58,346 bases of DNA from RH-AL1 sp964243435. Its GTDB lineage: Bacteria; Pseudomonadota; Alphaproteobacteria; Rhizobiales; Beijerinckiaceae. The notes under the pieces were generated by a model. The model was not told the origin of the DNA and made no database searches. It worked only from the letters and a program-made list of their open reading frames with translations. Below are positions 31,609-39,461 of this stretch, one piece after another. The stretch lies in NCBI GenBank assembly GCA_964243435.1, contig CAXTFM010000006.1, positions 1 through 58,346 of the forward strand, written 5' to 3'. The position numbers and the translations under genes were made by a program. Position 1 is the stretch's first letter. Each line of letters begins with the position of its first letter.

Positions 31609-32508
31609 ATGACGGGTGCCGACGCGGTGGATGTGTCATCGCTGTTCTACGAGGCAGGCGATGGGCTCCGCCTCCACCTGCGCACTTACCGGCCTCGACG
31701 CGACGAGGGCCGCACGCCCGTCGTCTGCCTGCCCGGCTTGACGCGGGGTGCGGCCGATTTCGCCCCCCTTGCGCTTGCGCTCGCCGGTGCGGGCGCCCGC
31801 CGCGTGATGGCCTTCGACTGTCGCGGCCGCGGCTTGTCGGCCCATGACCCGGACTGGCGGCACTATTCGCTGGACGTCGAGCGCGACGACGTCCTCACGG
31901 GTTTGGCGATCGAGGGCGTCGCGGCCGCGCACTTCGTCGGCACCTCGCGCGGCGGCCTGCACATCATGGCGCTCGCCGAAACCCACCGCACGATGATCCG
32001 CGCGGCCGTGCTGAACGACATCGGCCCCGTGCTCGAACCCGACGGCTTGGCGCGCATCAAGGGCTACGTCGGCAGGGATGCGGAACCGCCGCGCTCGCTA
32101 GCCGAGGCGATCGAGCGCCTGAAACGCGGCCCCGCCCTGACCTTCACCGGACTGAGCGATGCGGAATGGCACCTGCTCGCGACGACGACCTACGGTGATG
32201 ACCCCAACGATCTGCGCCTGCGCTCCGACCCCATGATCGCGCGCAGCCTCGACGAACTCGACCTGTCGAAGCCGCTGCCGAACCTGTGGGCACAGTACGA
32301 CGCGCTTCGCGGCGCCCCCTTGCTCACGGTGCGCGGCGACAACTCCGACCTGCTGTCGGTCGAAACGCTGGCCGCCATGGGGGCGCGCTGGCCGGGTTGC
32401 GAAACGCATATCGTGCCCGGCCAGGGCCACGCGCCGCTGCTCGCCGATGCACCGACGATCGCGCGCATCGCCGCCTTTCTCGCCGCCGCCGACACGCGGG
32501 GGGAGTGA
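31609..32508 (+). CDS. alpha/beta hydrolase
   Basis: A 299-residue alpha/beta-hydrolase-fold protein with GGAGG before the ATG. The oxyanion strand is VVCLPGLTRG, the nucleophile elbow GTSRGG carries the catalytic Ser, the acid is probably in the RGDNSDLLS segment, and the catalytic His is in PGQGHAPLL. No signal peptide is seen. Homologues of this type are annotated as esterases or hydrolases with unknown substrate. It is followed by the monooxygenase gene in the same direction. Confidence 0.85.
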   Translation: MTGADAVDVSSLFYEAGDGLRLHLRTYRPRRDEGRTPVVCLPGLTRGAADFAPLALALAGAGARRVMAFDCRGRGLSAHDPDWRHYSLDVERDDVLTGLAIEGVAAAHFVGTSRGGLHIMALAETHRTMIRAAVLNDIGPVLEPDGLARIKGYVGRDAEPPRSLAEAIERLKRGPALTFTGLSDAEWHLLATTTYGDDPNDLRLRSDPMIARSLDELDLSKPLPNLWAQYDALRGAPLLTVRGDNSDLLSVETLAAMGARWPGCETHIVPGQGHAPLLADAPTIARIAAFLAAADTRGE

Positions 32509-32600
32509 CCATTCGCGGCCTTGCCGTTGCCGCCGGCCGGCCCGACGTGCAGCTGGCGGCACCGGCCTCGTCGGCGGGTGCGGGCCAAAGCGAGGCGAAC

Positions 32601-33815
32601 GTGGACCACCGCGAAACCGACATCATCGTTGCCGGCGCGGGCGCGTCGGGCCTCGTCGCCGCCATCGCGCTCGCCAGGGCCGGCTACGACGTGGTGTGCG
32701 CCGGGCCGGCGGACACCCGTCCGAACGGCCGCACGGTGGCGCTTTTCGAAGGCTCGCTGCGCTTCCTTCAGGCGATCGGCGTGCGGGCGCGCGTCGATGC
32801 CGCCGCGCAGCGCATCAGGGCGATCCGTATCGTCGACGACACGGGAACGCGCTGGCCGGTCCCGCCCCTGATGCTGGAAGCCGGCGACATCGGCCTCGAC
32901 GCGCTCGGTTCCAACATCGAAACCGACCGGCTCGTGTCCGGCCTGCTCGCCGCGGCGGAGGACCTGCCTGGACTCCACCTGACCGGGTGCCTGTTGGAGT
33001 CGATCGGCTTCGAGGAGACGCGGGTCCGCGCCCGCGACGCCGAGGGGCGGGGCTATTCCGCCCGCCTGCTCGTTGCCGCCGACGGCCGCAAGTCGCCGGC
33101 GCGGGCGGCCGCGGGCATCGCCGCGCAAAGCTGGACCTACCCGCAGGTCGCCCTGACCGGGCTGCTCCGCCACGAGAAGCCGCATGACGGAATGTCGGTC
33201 GAATACCACACGCGGGGCGGCCCCTGCACGCTTGTCCCGCTTGGCGGCACCCCGGACCACCCGCACCGTTCCTCGCTGGTCTGGCTGATGACGCCGCGCG
33301 AGGCGGAGGCGCGGCGCGCGCTCGACGACGACGCGCTGGCGGCGGAGTTGCAACGGAAAACCCGCTCGGTCGTCGGCGCGGTCTCCTTCGAGGCGGCGCG
33401 CGGCAGCTTCCCGATGGGCGGTCTCAAGGTGAACCGCCTCTGCGGCCATCGCACCGTGCTGATCGGCGAAGCGGCCCATGCCTTCCCTCCGCTCGGAGCG
33501 CAGGGCCTCAACCTCAGCCTGCGCGATGCCGCGCAGCTTCTTGTCACCCTTGGCCGGCGCGCGGCGGAGGGAGACGATATCGGCCGCATCGAGCGCTTGA
33601 AGCCCTACGAGCGTGCGCGTCGCCGCGATGTCGCGATGCGCACCAACGGGGTCGACGTGCTGAACAGGTCGATCATGACCGATTTTGGTCCCGTCGATCT
33701 CGCGCGCGGCCTCGGCGCGGTCATGCTGCGCGCCGTGCCCCCGCTGCGGCGCGCCCTGCTGCGCGAAGGCATCCTGCCGCAAGGCCCGGTGGTCGACGCA
33801 CTCATGCAGCGGTGA
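32601..33815 (+). CDS. UbiH/UbiF/COQ6-family FAD-dependent monooxygenase
   Basis: A 404-residue flavoprotein hydroxylase. The amino-terminal Rossmann motif is IIVAGAGASGLVAAIALARAG, the middle has VAADGRKSPAR (DG motif), and the FAD/ribityl motif is LIGEAAHAFPPLGAQGLNLSLRD, typical of ubiquinone-ring hydroxylases. In alphaproteobacteria such enzymes hydroxylate the benzene ring during ubiquinone synthesis, but other aromatic hydroxylases share the motifs. The GTG at 32601 is preferred because GAGG precedes it and the length fits the family. A GTG at 32505 overlapping the upstream stop (GTGA) would add 32 residues. Confidence 0.85.
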   Translation: MDHRETDIIVAGAGASGLVAAIALARAGYDVVCAGPADTRPNGRTVALFEGSLRFLQAIGVRARVDAAAQRIRAIRIVDDTGTRWPVPPLMLEAGDIGLDALGSNIETDRLVSGLLAAAEDLPGLHLTGCLLESIGFEETRVRARDAEGRGYSARLLVAADGRKSPARAAAGIAAQSWTYPQVALTGLLRHEKPHDGMSVEYHTRGGPCTLVPLGGTPDHPHRSSLVWLMTPREAEARRALDDDALAAELQRKTRSVVGAVSFEAARGSFPMGGLKVNRLCGHRTVLIGEAAHAFPPLGAQGLNLSLRDAAQLLVTLGRRAAEGDDIGRIERLKPYERARRRDVAMRTNGVDVLNRSIMTDFGPVDLARGLGAVMLRAVPPLRRALLREGILPQGPVVDALMQR

Positions 33816-33825
33816 GGGCGTACGC

Positions 33826-34308
33826 TCAGCTTCGCCGCTCGTCGATGACGCGCGCGCCCTCCCGCGCGATCTTGCGTCCGCCATCGGCGGGAACGAAGTC
33901 GAAGCTGATCGTGGCCTGCCCCGTCGATTCCGCGCCGGAGCGGCTGACGCGCCGCCACGCCATGTCCGTCGTCACGTGGCACAGGCCGAGGTCGCGGGTG
34001 CATCGCGCCGAGAACGTGCCGGGCACTTCACGGTAGGAGCGGACCGGCCAGGCGCGGATATAGGCCTGCTTGTCGGCAAGCACCTGCGCGCGCGACATGC
34101 GCTTGCCGTAGTACGTCACATCAGGTGCGTAGAATCGCGCGACCAAGCCAGCGTTGATGCCGGCATTGCTCGACCACATGGCGAAGTAGGCTTGCACGGC
34201 GCGCTCGGCATCGGCCCGGCTGCCGCCGTCGTCCGCCCGCGCGACCGAATTGACGCCGAGGCCGGAGCCGAGCAAGATTGCCACGCGCACGGCGGCGATG
34301 GCTGTCAT
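33826..34308 (-). CDS. SnoaL/NTF2-like secreted protein
   Basis: About 160 residues with a signal-type head (VRVAILLGSGLGVNSVARA) and an NTF2-like domain: AVQAYFAMWSS, VARFYAPDVTYYGKRMSR, and the strands TFSARC, DLGLCHVTTDMAWR and GQATISFDFVP. Two cysteines in the middle may form a disulfide after export. Such domains serve as enzymes or ligand-binding units; the role here is unknown. The frame is open for a further 119 codons upstream; an ATG near 34371 would add a hydrophilic head and make the hydrophobic part a membrane anchor. Convergent with the monooxygenase gene, 10 bp apart. Confidence 0.7.
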   Translation of the reverse strand: MTAIAAVRVAILLGSGLGVNSVARADDGGSRADAERAVQAYFAMWSSNAGINAGLVARFYAPDVTYYGKRMSRAQVLADKQAYIRAWPVRSYREVPGTFSARCTRDLGLCHVTTDMAWRRVSRSGAESTGQATISFDFVPADGGRKIAREGARVIDERRS

Positions 34309-34689
34309 GCGTCGTCCGGCGTCGCCGGACGGTTTCGAAGAGTTCGCGTGATCGTGAGTCGCATTCGTCATCAGGCGTGTCCCAGCGCGGCAGGCCGCTG
34401 TTCTGCGGGGGCGCGCCGATCCTGTCCATGCGGCAGAAGGTGTGGCGCGGCAGGTTGCGGCGGTCGGCCGTGCCGCGGCGTTGTGACGATTCGAGCGTAC
34501 CCCAAAAATCCCTCTACATCGGTTCGCCCGTTCCGCTCGTCCGGTCGGATAAACGCGCGGCCCTCGTCGGGTCTCCAGGACGCCATCAGGCGTCGTGGAC
34601 CGCGCTTCACATCCGCATCGGATGGCTCGACATCCGGCCGCCGTGCATTGCGGCGCGTCGATCACCCGATGCGCGCCACAGGAGCGGCG
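34309..34689. other. intergenic region without recognised gene
   Basis: About 380 bp between the divergent NTF2-like and DUF2161 genes. Frames are open on both strands, but the translations are Arg/Pro/Ala-rich and look non-coding. A short A-rich patch near 34500 may belong to a promoter. No hairpin, repeat or RNA gene was recognised. Confidence 0.6.
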
Positions 34690-35427
34690 GTGTCGCCTCG
34701 GGAGCGGAGATCAGCACTGGAAAGCACGCTTTACCTTCCCGTCAAGCGTTTCCTGGAAGCGCGCGGTTTCGCTGTCAAAGGCGAGATTTGCGGCTGCGAT
34801 CTCGTTGCGACCAGGCCGGGCGAGCCTTCAATCGTCGTGGTCGGCGAACTGAAGCTGCGCTTCAGCCTCGAACTCGTGCTGCAGGCCGTCGATCGTGCGG
34901 CGGCCTGCGACGAGGTTTGGCTCGCCGCGCGCTTGTCGAAGCGCGGCGTTGGGCGCGAGCACGATGCGCGGTTCCGACAGCTGTGCCGACGCCTCGGCTT
35001 CGGCATGCTGGGCGTTGACGAGGCGGATCAAGTCACCCTGCTGGTCAGCCCGGGGGCGCCGATGCCGCGCCGGGACCCGCGACGACGCGCGCGGCTCGTC
35101 GCGGAACACGAACATCGCGTCGGCGACCCCGTCGCGGGCGGCGGGTCGCGGGCGCCGATCATGACCGCATATCGGCAACAAGCGTTGCTTTGCGCCGCGC
35201 TGATGGCGGACGGCGCCCGCCGCCCGCGCGACCTCGCGCCGCGCGTGCGGGACGCCGCCGCGATCCTGCGGCGCAACGTTTACGGCTGGTTCGAGCGCGT
35301 GCGGCGCGGCCATTACGTGCTCACCGCCGGTGGACGCGCGGCACTGCTGCGCTGGCCACAGGCTCCGGAAACGCAGGACGACCTCGCACGGACGGGGAAG
35401 GGCGGCACGAGGGAGACGCGATTGTGA
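34690..35427 (+). CDS. DUF2161 domain protein
   Basis: A 245-residue conserved protein (DUF2161/COG5482). Its first part, ESTLYLPVKRFLEARGFAVKGEICGCDLVA, then VVVVGELKLRFSLELVLQAVDRA, resembles PD-(D/E)XK nuclease folds (E-x-K in GELKL), which is why members have been called putative phosphodiesterases or nucleases. A winged-helix-like end follows (RDAAAILRRNVYGWFERVRRGHYVLTAGG). The GTG at 34690 is preferred because ACAGGAG precedes it; ATG 34669 is in frame without a binding site. The stop overlaps a possible GTG start of the downstream regulator (GTGA). Confidence 0.8.
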   Translation: MSPRERRSALESTLYLPVKRFLEARGFAVKGEICGCDLVATRPGEPSIVVVGELKLRFSLELVLQAVDRAAACDEVWLAARLSKRGVGREHDARFRQLCRRLGFGMLGVDEADQVTLLVSPGAPMPRRDPRRRARLVAEHEHRVGDPVAGGGSRAPIMTAYRQQALLCAALMADGARRPRDLAPRVRDAAAILRRNVYGWFERVRRGHYVLTAGGRAALLRWPQAPETQDDLARTGKGGTRETRL

Positions 35428-35624
35428 ACGAAAATCAGTTTACAGCCGGAGCGGATCAGGGCTTTCAATCTTGCTTGGCCCACCTGCCTGACGACGAGCG
35501 AGATGCCGCCCTACGGCACAGACATGGAGACCGCCGGCCAGCGAGGGCCCGGCACGCGGCGCAGCAGCGCCCCTCGTCCGCCGGCTGCGGCGAACGCTGG
35601 CGGTCCGGCGCGAGCGAGGCACGC

Positions 35625-36017
35625 TTGAGCGACGGCGATCCCTCCGTGCAGGCGCCCACCTCTCGCAAGCTCGTTCTCATCGTCGAGGACGAGCCGCTGC
35701 TGCTGGTGATGGCGAGCGACATGATCGAGGATGCCGGTTTCGACGTCGTCACCGCGGCCAACGCCGACGACGCGTTGCTGACGCTGCGCCAGCGTTCGGA
35801 CGTTCACATCATGTTCACGGATATCCGAATGCCGGGTTCGATGGACGGGCTGAGCCTGGCGGCGAAGGTCCGCGCCCATTTCCCGCCGATGGGCATCGTG
35901 GTCACCTCCGGCCATGAGCGCCCGGTCTCCTCGCAGTTGCCGGCGCGCGGGCTGTTCCTCGCCAAACCCTACCAGGAACGTGACCTCGTGGCGGTGGTGC
36001 GCAGTTTGGCGAACTGA
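35625..36017 (+). CDS. single-domain response regulator (CheY-like receiver), second copy
   Basis: Receiver-only regulator of about 130 residues from the TTG at 35625, which follows GAGG. Pocket residues are in LIVEDEP, the phospho-acceptor in IMFTDIRMPG, the Ser in VVVTSG and the Lys in FLAKPY. The sequence is a clear paralogue of the regulator at 31.1-31.5 kb. The frame stays open upstream to a GTG at 35424 that overlaps the DUF2161 stop and has a good GGGAG site. Use of that start would add 67 residues of Arg/Ala-rich, probably disordered sequence. The shorter form is given as the safe minimum. Confidence 0.85.
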   Translation: MSDGDPSVQAPTSRKLVLIVEDEPLLLVMASDMIEDAGFDVVTAANADDALLTLRQRSDVHIMFTDIRMPGSMDGLSLAAKVRAHFPPMGIVVTSGHERPVSSQLPARGLFLAKPYQERDLVAVVRSLAN

Positions 36018-36144
36018 AAGGCACGCCTATCTGGTGTGCTTTCCATCTTTCCAGGGTTCGACGACGCGGTGCTCGCGCCGCTCGATTGCATTTCCGTTAA
36101 CGATGAAACGCCGTCAGGCGCGCGTTAGGCCGATCGGCCGAGCT

Positions 36145-36222
36145 TGGCAGGAGAGGAGGGACTCGAACCCCCAACCCCCGGTTTTGGAGACCGGTGCTCT
36201 AACCAAATTGAGCTACACTCCT
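36145..36222 (-). tRNA. tRNA-Trp (CCA)
   Basis: A 78-nt cloverleaf on the minus strand, beginning AGGAGTG and ending with an encoded CCA after discriminator G. The anticodon loop CTCCAAA gives CCA. One T-T mismatch (pair 6-67) lies in the acceptor stem, and the D-loop is slightly long. Unlike many bacteria, secE does not follow. Confidence 0.95.
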
Positions 36223-36276
36223 ACACGTCGCACACATAGCGCCAGAGGCCGGGGCGGGGCAAGCCCGCGGATCCGC

Positions 36277-36597
36277 TCAGACCGCCTCGACCCATACGGC
36301 CGTGCCGTAGGCCAGCACCTCGGTGATGCCGTCCATGATCTCGTTGGCATCGTAGCGCATGGCGACGATCGCGTTGGCGCCGCCGCGCGTGGCATGGTCG
36401 CAAAGATGGTCGTAGGCTTCCTGCCGCGCCTGCTCCGCGAGCTTGACGTAGATCCCGATCTTGCCACCGAAGAACGATTGCAGGCCGCCGACGAAGTTCC
36501 CGACGGCGCTGCGCGAGCGCACGGTGATGCCGCGACACATACCGAGGTGGCGCACGATGCGGTAGCCGGCGATCTCGTTCGTCGTCGAAACCATCAT
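36277..36597 (-). CDS. YbjQ/UPF0145 family protein
   Basis: A 106-residue cytoplasmic protein. The family pattern is complete: GYRIVRHLGMCRGITVRSRS, then AYDHLCDHATRGGANAIVAMRYDANEI, then EVLAYGTAVWVE. These proteins form pentameric rings and have been proposed to bind metals (possibly heavy metals), but a role is not proven. Two ATG codons in a row mark the start, after GGGAAGG. Divergent from queE with 137 bp between. Confidence 0.9.
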   Translation of the reverse strand: MMVSTTNEIAGYRIVRHLGMCRGITVRSRSAVGNFVGGLQSFFGGKIGIYVKLAEQARQEAYDHLCDHATRGGANAIVAMRYDANEIMDGITEVLAYGTAVWVEAV

Positions 36598-36734
36598 GGA
36601 TCCGCCCTTCCCTGCTTCGCCTCGTCCGCTTGACGCGCGGCAGGGGCATATACCATCTGCGTTGGGAAAAGCCGTACCGCAGCGGACGCGCAGGCGCCGG
36701 GCGCTGCGACGGTTGGGCACAACGGAAGCGGCGC

Positions 36735-37367
36735 GTGGCCTACACGGTCAAGGAACTGTTCTACACGTTGCAGGGCGAGGGGCATCAGGCTGGGCGGGCG
36801 GCCGTCTTCTGTCGCTTCGCCGGCTGCAACCTTTGGAGCGGGCGCGAGCTCGACCGCGCCGAAGCGGTCTGCACCTTCTGCGACACCGATTTCGTCGGCA
36901 CGGACGGGGACGGCGGCGGCCGTTTCGCCACCGCCGACGACCTCGCGGCGGCGATCGCGCGGACCTGGCGGGGGCGCGACGGCGCGCCCTTCGTGGTGTT
37001 TACCGGCGGCGAGCCGCTGCTGCAGCTTGATGACGTTCTGCTTGCCGCCGCCCACAGGCACGGCTTCACCTGTGCTTGCGAAACCAACGGCACCTGCCCG
37101 GCACCTGAGGGGGTCGACTGGATCTGCGTCAGCCCCAAGGCGGGCGCCTTGCTCCGGCTGAAGCGCGGCGACGAACTCAAGCTCGTCTACCCCCAGGTCG
37201 GGTTGCAACCGGACGAGGTGGTCGGGCTCGACTTCGACCACTTCTGGCTGCAGCCGATGGACGGCGCGGCCAAGGCGGCCAACACGCAGGCGGCCGTAGC
37301 CTACTGCCTCGCCGACCCGCGTTGGCGCTTCAGCCTTCAAACGCACAAGCTCATCGGCATACCCTGA
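36735..37367 (+). CDS. queE: 7-carboxy-7-deazaguanine synthase
   Basis: Radical SAM enzyme of the queuosine pathway that converts 6-carboxytetrahydropterin into 7-carboxy-7-deazaguanine. The 210-residue protein has the unusual QueE cysteine spacing CX14CX2C (Cys31, 46, 49), VVFTGGEPLLQLD, CETNGTCPAPEGVDWICVSPKAG, and FWLQPMDG near the end. The GTG at 36735 is used because it gives the family head VAYTVKELFYTLQGEG. The stop overlaps the queD start (TGATG). queC and queF are not in the window. Confidence 0.95.
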   Translation: MAYTVKELFYTLQGEGHQAGRAAVFCRFAGCNLWSGRELDRAEAVCTFCDTDFVGTDGDGGGRFATADDLAAAIARTWRGRDGAPFVVFTGGEPLLQLDDVLLAAAHRHGFTCACETNGTCPAPEGVDWICVSPKAGALLRLKRGDELKLVYPQVGLQPDEVVGLDFDHFWLQPMDGAAKAANTQAAVAYCLADPRWRFSLQTHKLIGIP

Positions 37368-37738
37368 TGTTCGAGATATCGAAGCAGTTCTGGTTCGAGG
37401 CGGCGCACACGCTGGAGCGTGCGGTCGAGACGCAGTCGAGCCGGCGCATCCACGGCCATTCCTACCGGGCGGAGGTGACGCTGCGCGGCACGCCCGACCC
37501 TTCGAGCGGCATGGTCATGGACCTCACGCTGCTCGAAGACGCGCTCGGCGCGGCGCGCGACGGTCTCGACCATCGACTGCTCGACGAGGTGCCCGGCCTC
37601 GGACCGGCGACGATGGAGAACCTCGCGGTCTGGATCTGGCATGTGGTCGCGCCGCACTGCGTCGGGCTTGCCAAGGTGACGGTGTACCGCGACTCAAGCC
37701 GCGACACGGTGAGCTACTACGGACCGCAAGCCGGCTGA
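37367..37738 (+). CDS. queD: 6-carboxy-5,6,7,8-tetrahydropterin synthase
   Basis: Converts 7,8-dihydroneopterin triphosphate into 6-carboxytetrahydropterin, the substrate of QueE, for queuosine in tRNA. The 123-residue protein has the zinc ligands (FEAAH and the HGHSYRAEV segment), GMVMDLTLLEDAL, LDHRLLDEVPG with the catalytic His, and a final VYRDSSRDTVSYYG. It begins inside the queE stop codon, so the two consecutive pathway enzymes are translated together. A cysteine expected in the active site of QueD proteins is not obvious in the first half. Confidence 0.93.
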   Translation: MFEISKQFWFEAAHTLERAVETQSSRRIHGHSYRAEVTLRGTPDPSSGMVMDLTLLEDALGAARDGLDHRLLDEVPGLGPATMENLAVWIWHVVAPHCVGLAKVTVYRDSSRDTVSYYGPQAG

Positions 37739-37747
37739 CCTGCCCCG

Positions 37748-38533
37748 TCAGGACGGGGTCGCGCGGCGCAACTCGTCGCGCTTGCGCCGTTTTTCCAAGA
37801 TCATCACCGCGATGATGGCGCCCTCGTAGAGCGCATAGGCCGGCACGGCGAGCGCCAGCATGGAAAATGCGTCGGGTGGTGTCAGCACGGCCGAGGCGGC
37901 GAAGACGAGCACGATTGCGTAGCGCCGCTTGGCACGCAGAAAGGTCGTGTCTACGATGCCGATCTGACCGAGCAGGGTGAGCACCACGGGCAGCTGGAAC
38001 ATGAGCCCGAACGCCAAAATCAGCGTCATGATCAGCGACAGGTACTCGCTGACGCGCGGCAGCAGTTCGATTTGCGCCCTGCCCGGCTCCTTCGACTGTT
38101 CCATGCCAAGGAAGAAATGCAGCAGGTTCGGCATGACGACGAAGTAGACGAGCAGGCCGCCGACCGCGAAGAACACCGGCGTCGCGAAAAGATAGGGCCG
38201 GAAGGCGTTGCGCTCGTGGCGGTACAGCCCCGGCGCGACGAAGGCGTAGAGCTGCGTGAAGATAACGGGACATGCGAGGAAGGCGGCCGTGAAGAAGGCC
38301 ACGCGGATCTGAGTGAAGAAGTATTCCTGTGGCGCCGTGTAGATGAGGCGTGCGTCGGGTCCGGCAACGTGCTGATAGGGAAGCACCAGCAGATTGTAGA
38401 TGTTCTTGGCGAAGAAGAACGATGCGATGAACATGACGACGAACGCCAACAGCGCCTTGACCAGGCGCGTGCGCAATTCGACGATGTGATCCATGAGAGG
38501 CGCCTTTGTCGCCTCAATGTCGGCATCGGTCAT
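37748..38533 (-). CDS. tatC: Sec-independent translocase subunit TatC
   Basis: Polytopic core of the twin-arginine translocase, which binds the RR signal peptide. The 261-residue protein has six predicted membrane segments and the family motifs MDHIVELRTRLVKAL, APQEYFFTQIRVAFF, and PRVSEYLSLIMTLILAFGLMFQLPVV. The ATG at 38533 gives a normal cytoplasmic amino terminus. Last gene of the tatA-tatB-tatC run; the serS gene that usually follows in rhizobia is absent, and the convergent queD ends 9 bp away. Confidence 0.97.
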   Translation of the reverse strand: MTDADIEATKAPLMDHIVELRTRLVKALLAFVVMFIASFFFAKNIYNLLVLPYQHVAGPDARLIYTAPQEYFFTQIRVAFFTAAFLACPVIFTQLYAFVAPGLYRHERNAFRPYLFATPVFFAVGGLLVYFVVMPNLLHFFLGMEQSKEPGRAQIELLPRVSEYLSLIMTLILAFGLMFQLPVVLTLLGQIGIVDTTFLRAKRRYAIVLVFAASAVLTPPDAFSMLALAVPAYALYEGAIIAVMILEKRRKRDELRRATPS

Positions 38534-38614
38534 GGTTCGCGCGTCAGCGGCGCCCCGCCCTCAGGATGAACCGGCGGCGTCGCGACCGGCACGACGCGTA
38601 AGCCAAGCGGGGCG

Positions 38615-39055
38615 TCACGCCGACAGGTGGGTCGACGTGTCCGCGAGTTGCGGGACATCCTCGCGGAGCGCTGGCCCGGGACCGATGTGCGGAGCGGCAC
38701 GAGGGTCAGTGCCATCGGTGAGCGGCGGTTCGGTCGCCGGAGGTTCTGTTGACGAGACGGAAGGCGTCGGCCGGTGGAGGGCGCTTGTCATCTGTCCATT
38801 GAGGTCGCGCAGGCTATCAAGGCCCGTCGAGGCGCGCGCGGCGTCCGACAATTTCTGCGCCTCCTGCCGGAGATCGGCGAGATCGGCCTCGCGCATCGCA
38901 TCCATGAACTGGCCTTGGAACTCCGTCGCCATGCGTCGCATCTTGCCGACGAATTGGCCGACCTGACGCATAACACGCGGCAGGTCCTTCGGCGGGATGA
39001 AGATGAGCGCGATGACGCCAACGACGATTATCTTCGTGGCGTCGAAATCGAACAT
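38615..39055 (-). CDS. tatB: Sec-independent translocase subunit TatB
   Basis: A 146-residue protein with a short amino-terminal membrane helix (IIVVGVIALIFIPPKDLPRVMRQVG) with the hinge before the amphipathic helix. A long charged helix follows (FVGKMRRMATEFQGQFMDAMREADL) and then a disordered Pro/Thr-rich tail. TatB forms the substrate-binding complex with TatC. Length and the wide amphipathic region separate it from TatA. Confidence 0.95.
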   Translation of the reverse strand: MFDFDATKIIVVGVIALIFIPPKDLPRVMRQVGQFVGKMRRMATEFQGQFMDAMREADLADLRQEAQKLSDAARASTGLDSLRDLNGQMTSALHRPTPSVSSTEPPATEPPLTDGTDPRAAPHIGPGPALREDVPQLADTSTHLSA

Positions 39056-39081
39056 GTTTCAGCGATCCCGCCGGGCTGCCG

Positions 39082-39369
39082 TCAACCGACCTTGCCCGGC
39101 TCGGTCTCCGCATGGGCGACGGGCTGCGGTTGTGCCGCGTAGGGCTGCGGCTGGTTCGGCGCGTAGTGGTCAATGGTGCGAACGGGCTCGGCGGGGCGCA
39201 TCGGCGACGGGTGCTTGGCCGCCTCTTCATCCTCCGTCAGCCCCTTCTTAAAGCTTTTGATTCCCTTGGCGACGTCGCCCATCACGTCGGAAATCTTGTT
39301 CTTGCCTCCGAACAGAAGCAGGAGGACCGCTCCGACGATGATCCAGTGAATGAGGGACATGCTGCCCAT
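39082..39369 (-). CDS. tatA: Sec-independent translocase subunit TatA
   Basis: A 95-residue protein: membrane helix IHWIIVGAVLLLLFGG, hinge, then the amphipathic DVMGDVAKGIKSFKKGLTEDEE and a Pro/Gln-rich tail. TatA oligomers form the protein-conducting element. GGAG lies 8 nt before the first ATG. Upstream, only 92 bp separate it from nagZ, where rhizobia normally carry scpA and scpB. Confidence 0.96.
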   Translation of the reverse strand: MGSMSLIHWIIVGAVLLLLFGGKNKISDVMGDVAKGIKSFKKGLTEDEEAAKHPSPMRPAEPVRTIDHYAPNQPQPYAAQPQPVAHAETEPGKVG

Positions 39370-39461
39370 CGGCGTCGCTCCGCAGGAACCCGTTGTTCGT
39401 CGTCACGCGAGACTTATGCGCCCCGCCGCGCGAAAACAAGGCAAGGACGGCGGCGTTCGGC

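Noticed and set aside
36145..36222. tRNA-Trp acceptor mismatch as evidence of a non-functional gene
   Set aside because: A single T-T mismatch with all other elements intact is tolerated in tRNAs, and the CCA is encoded.
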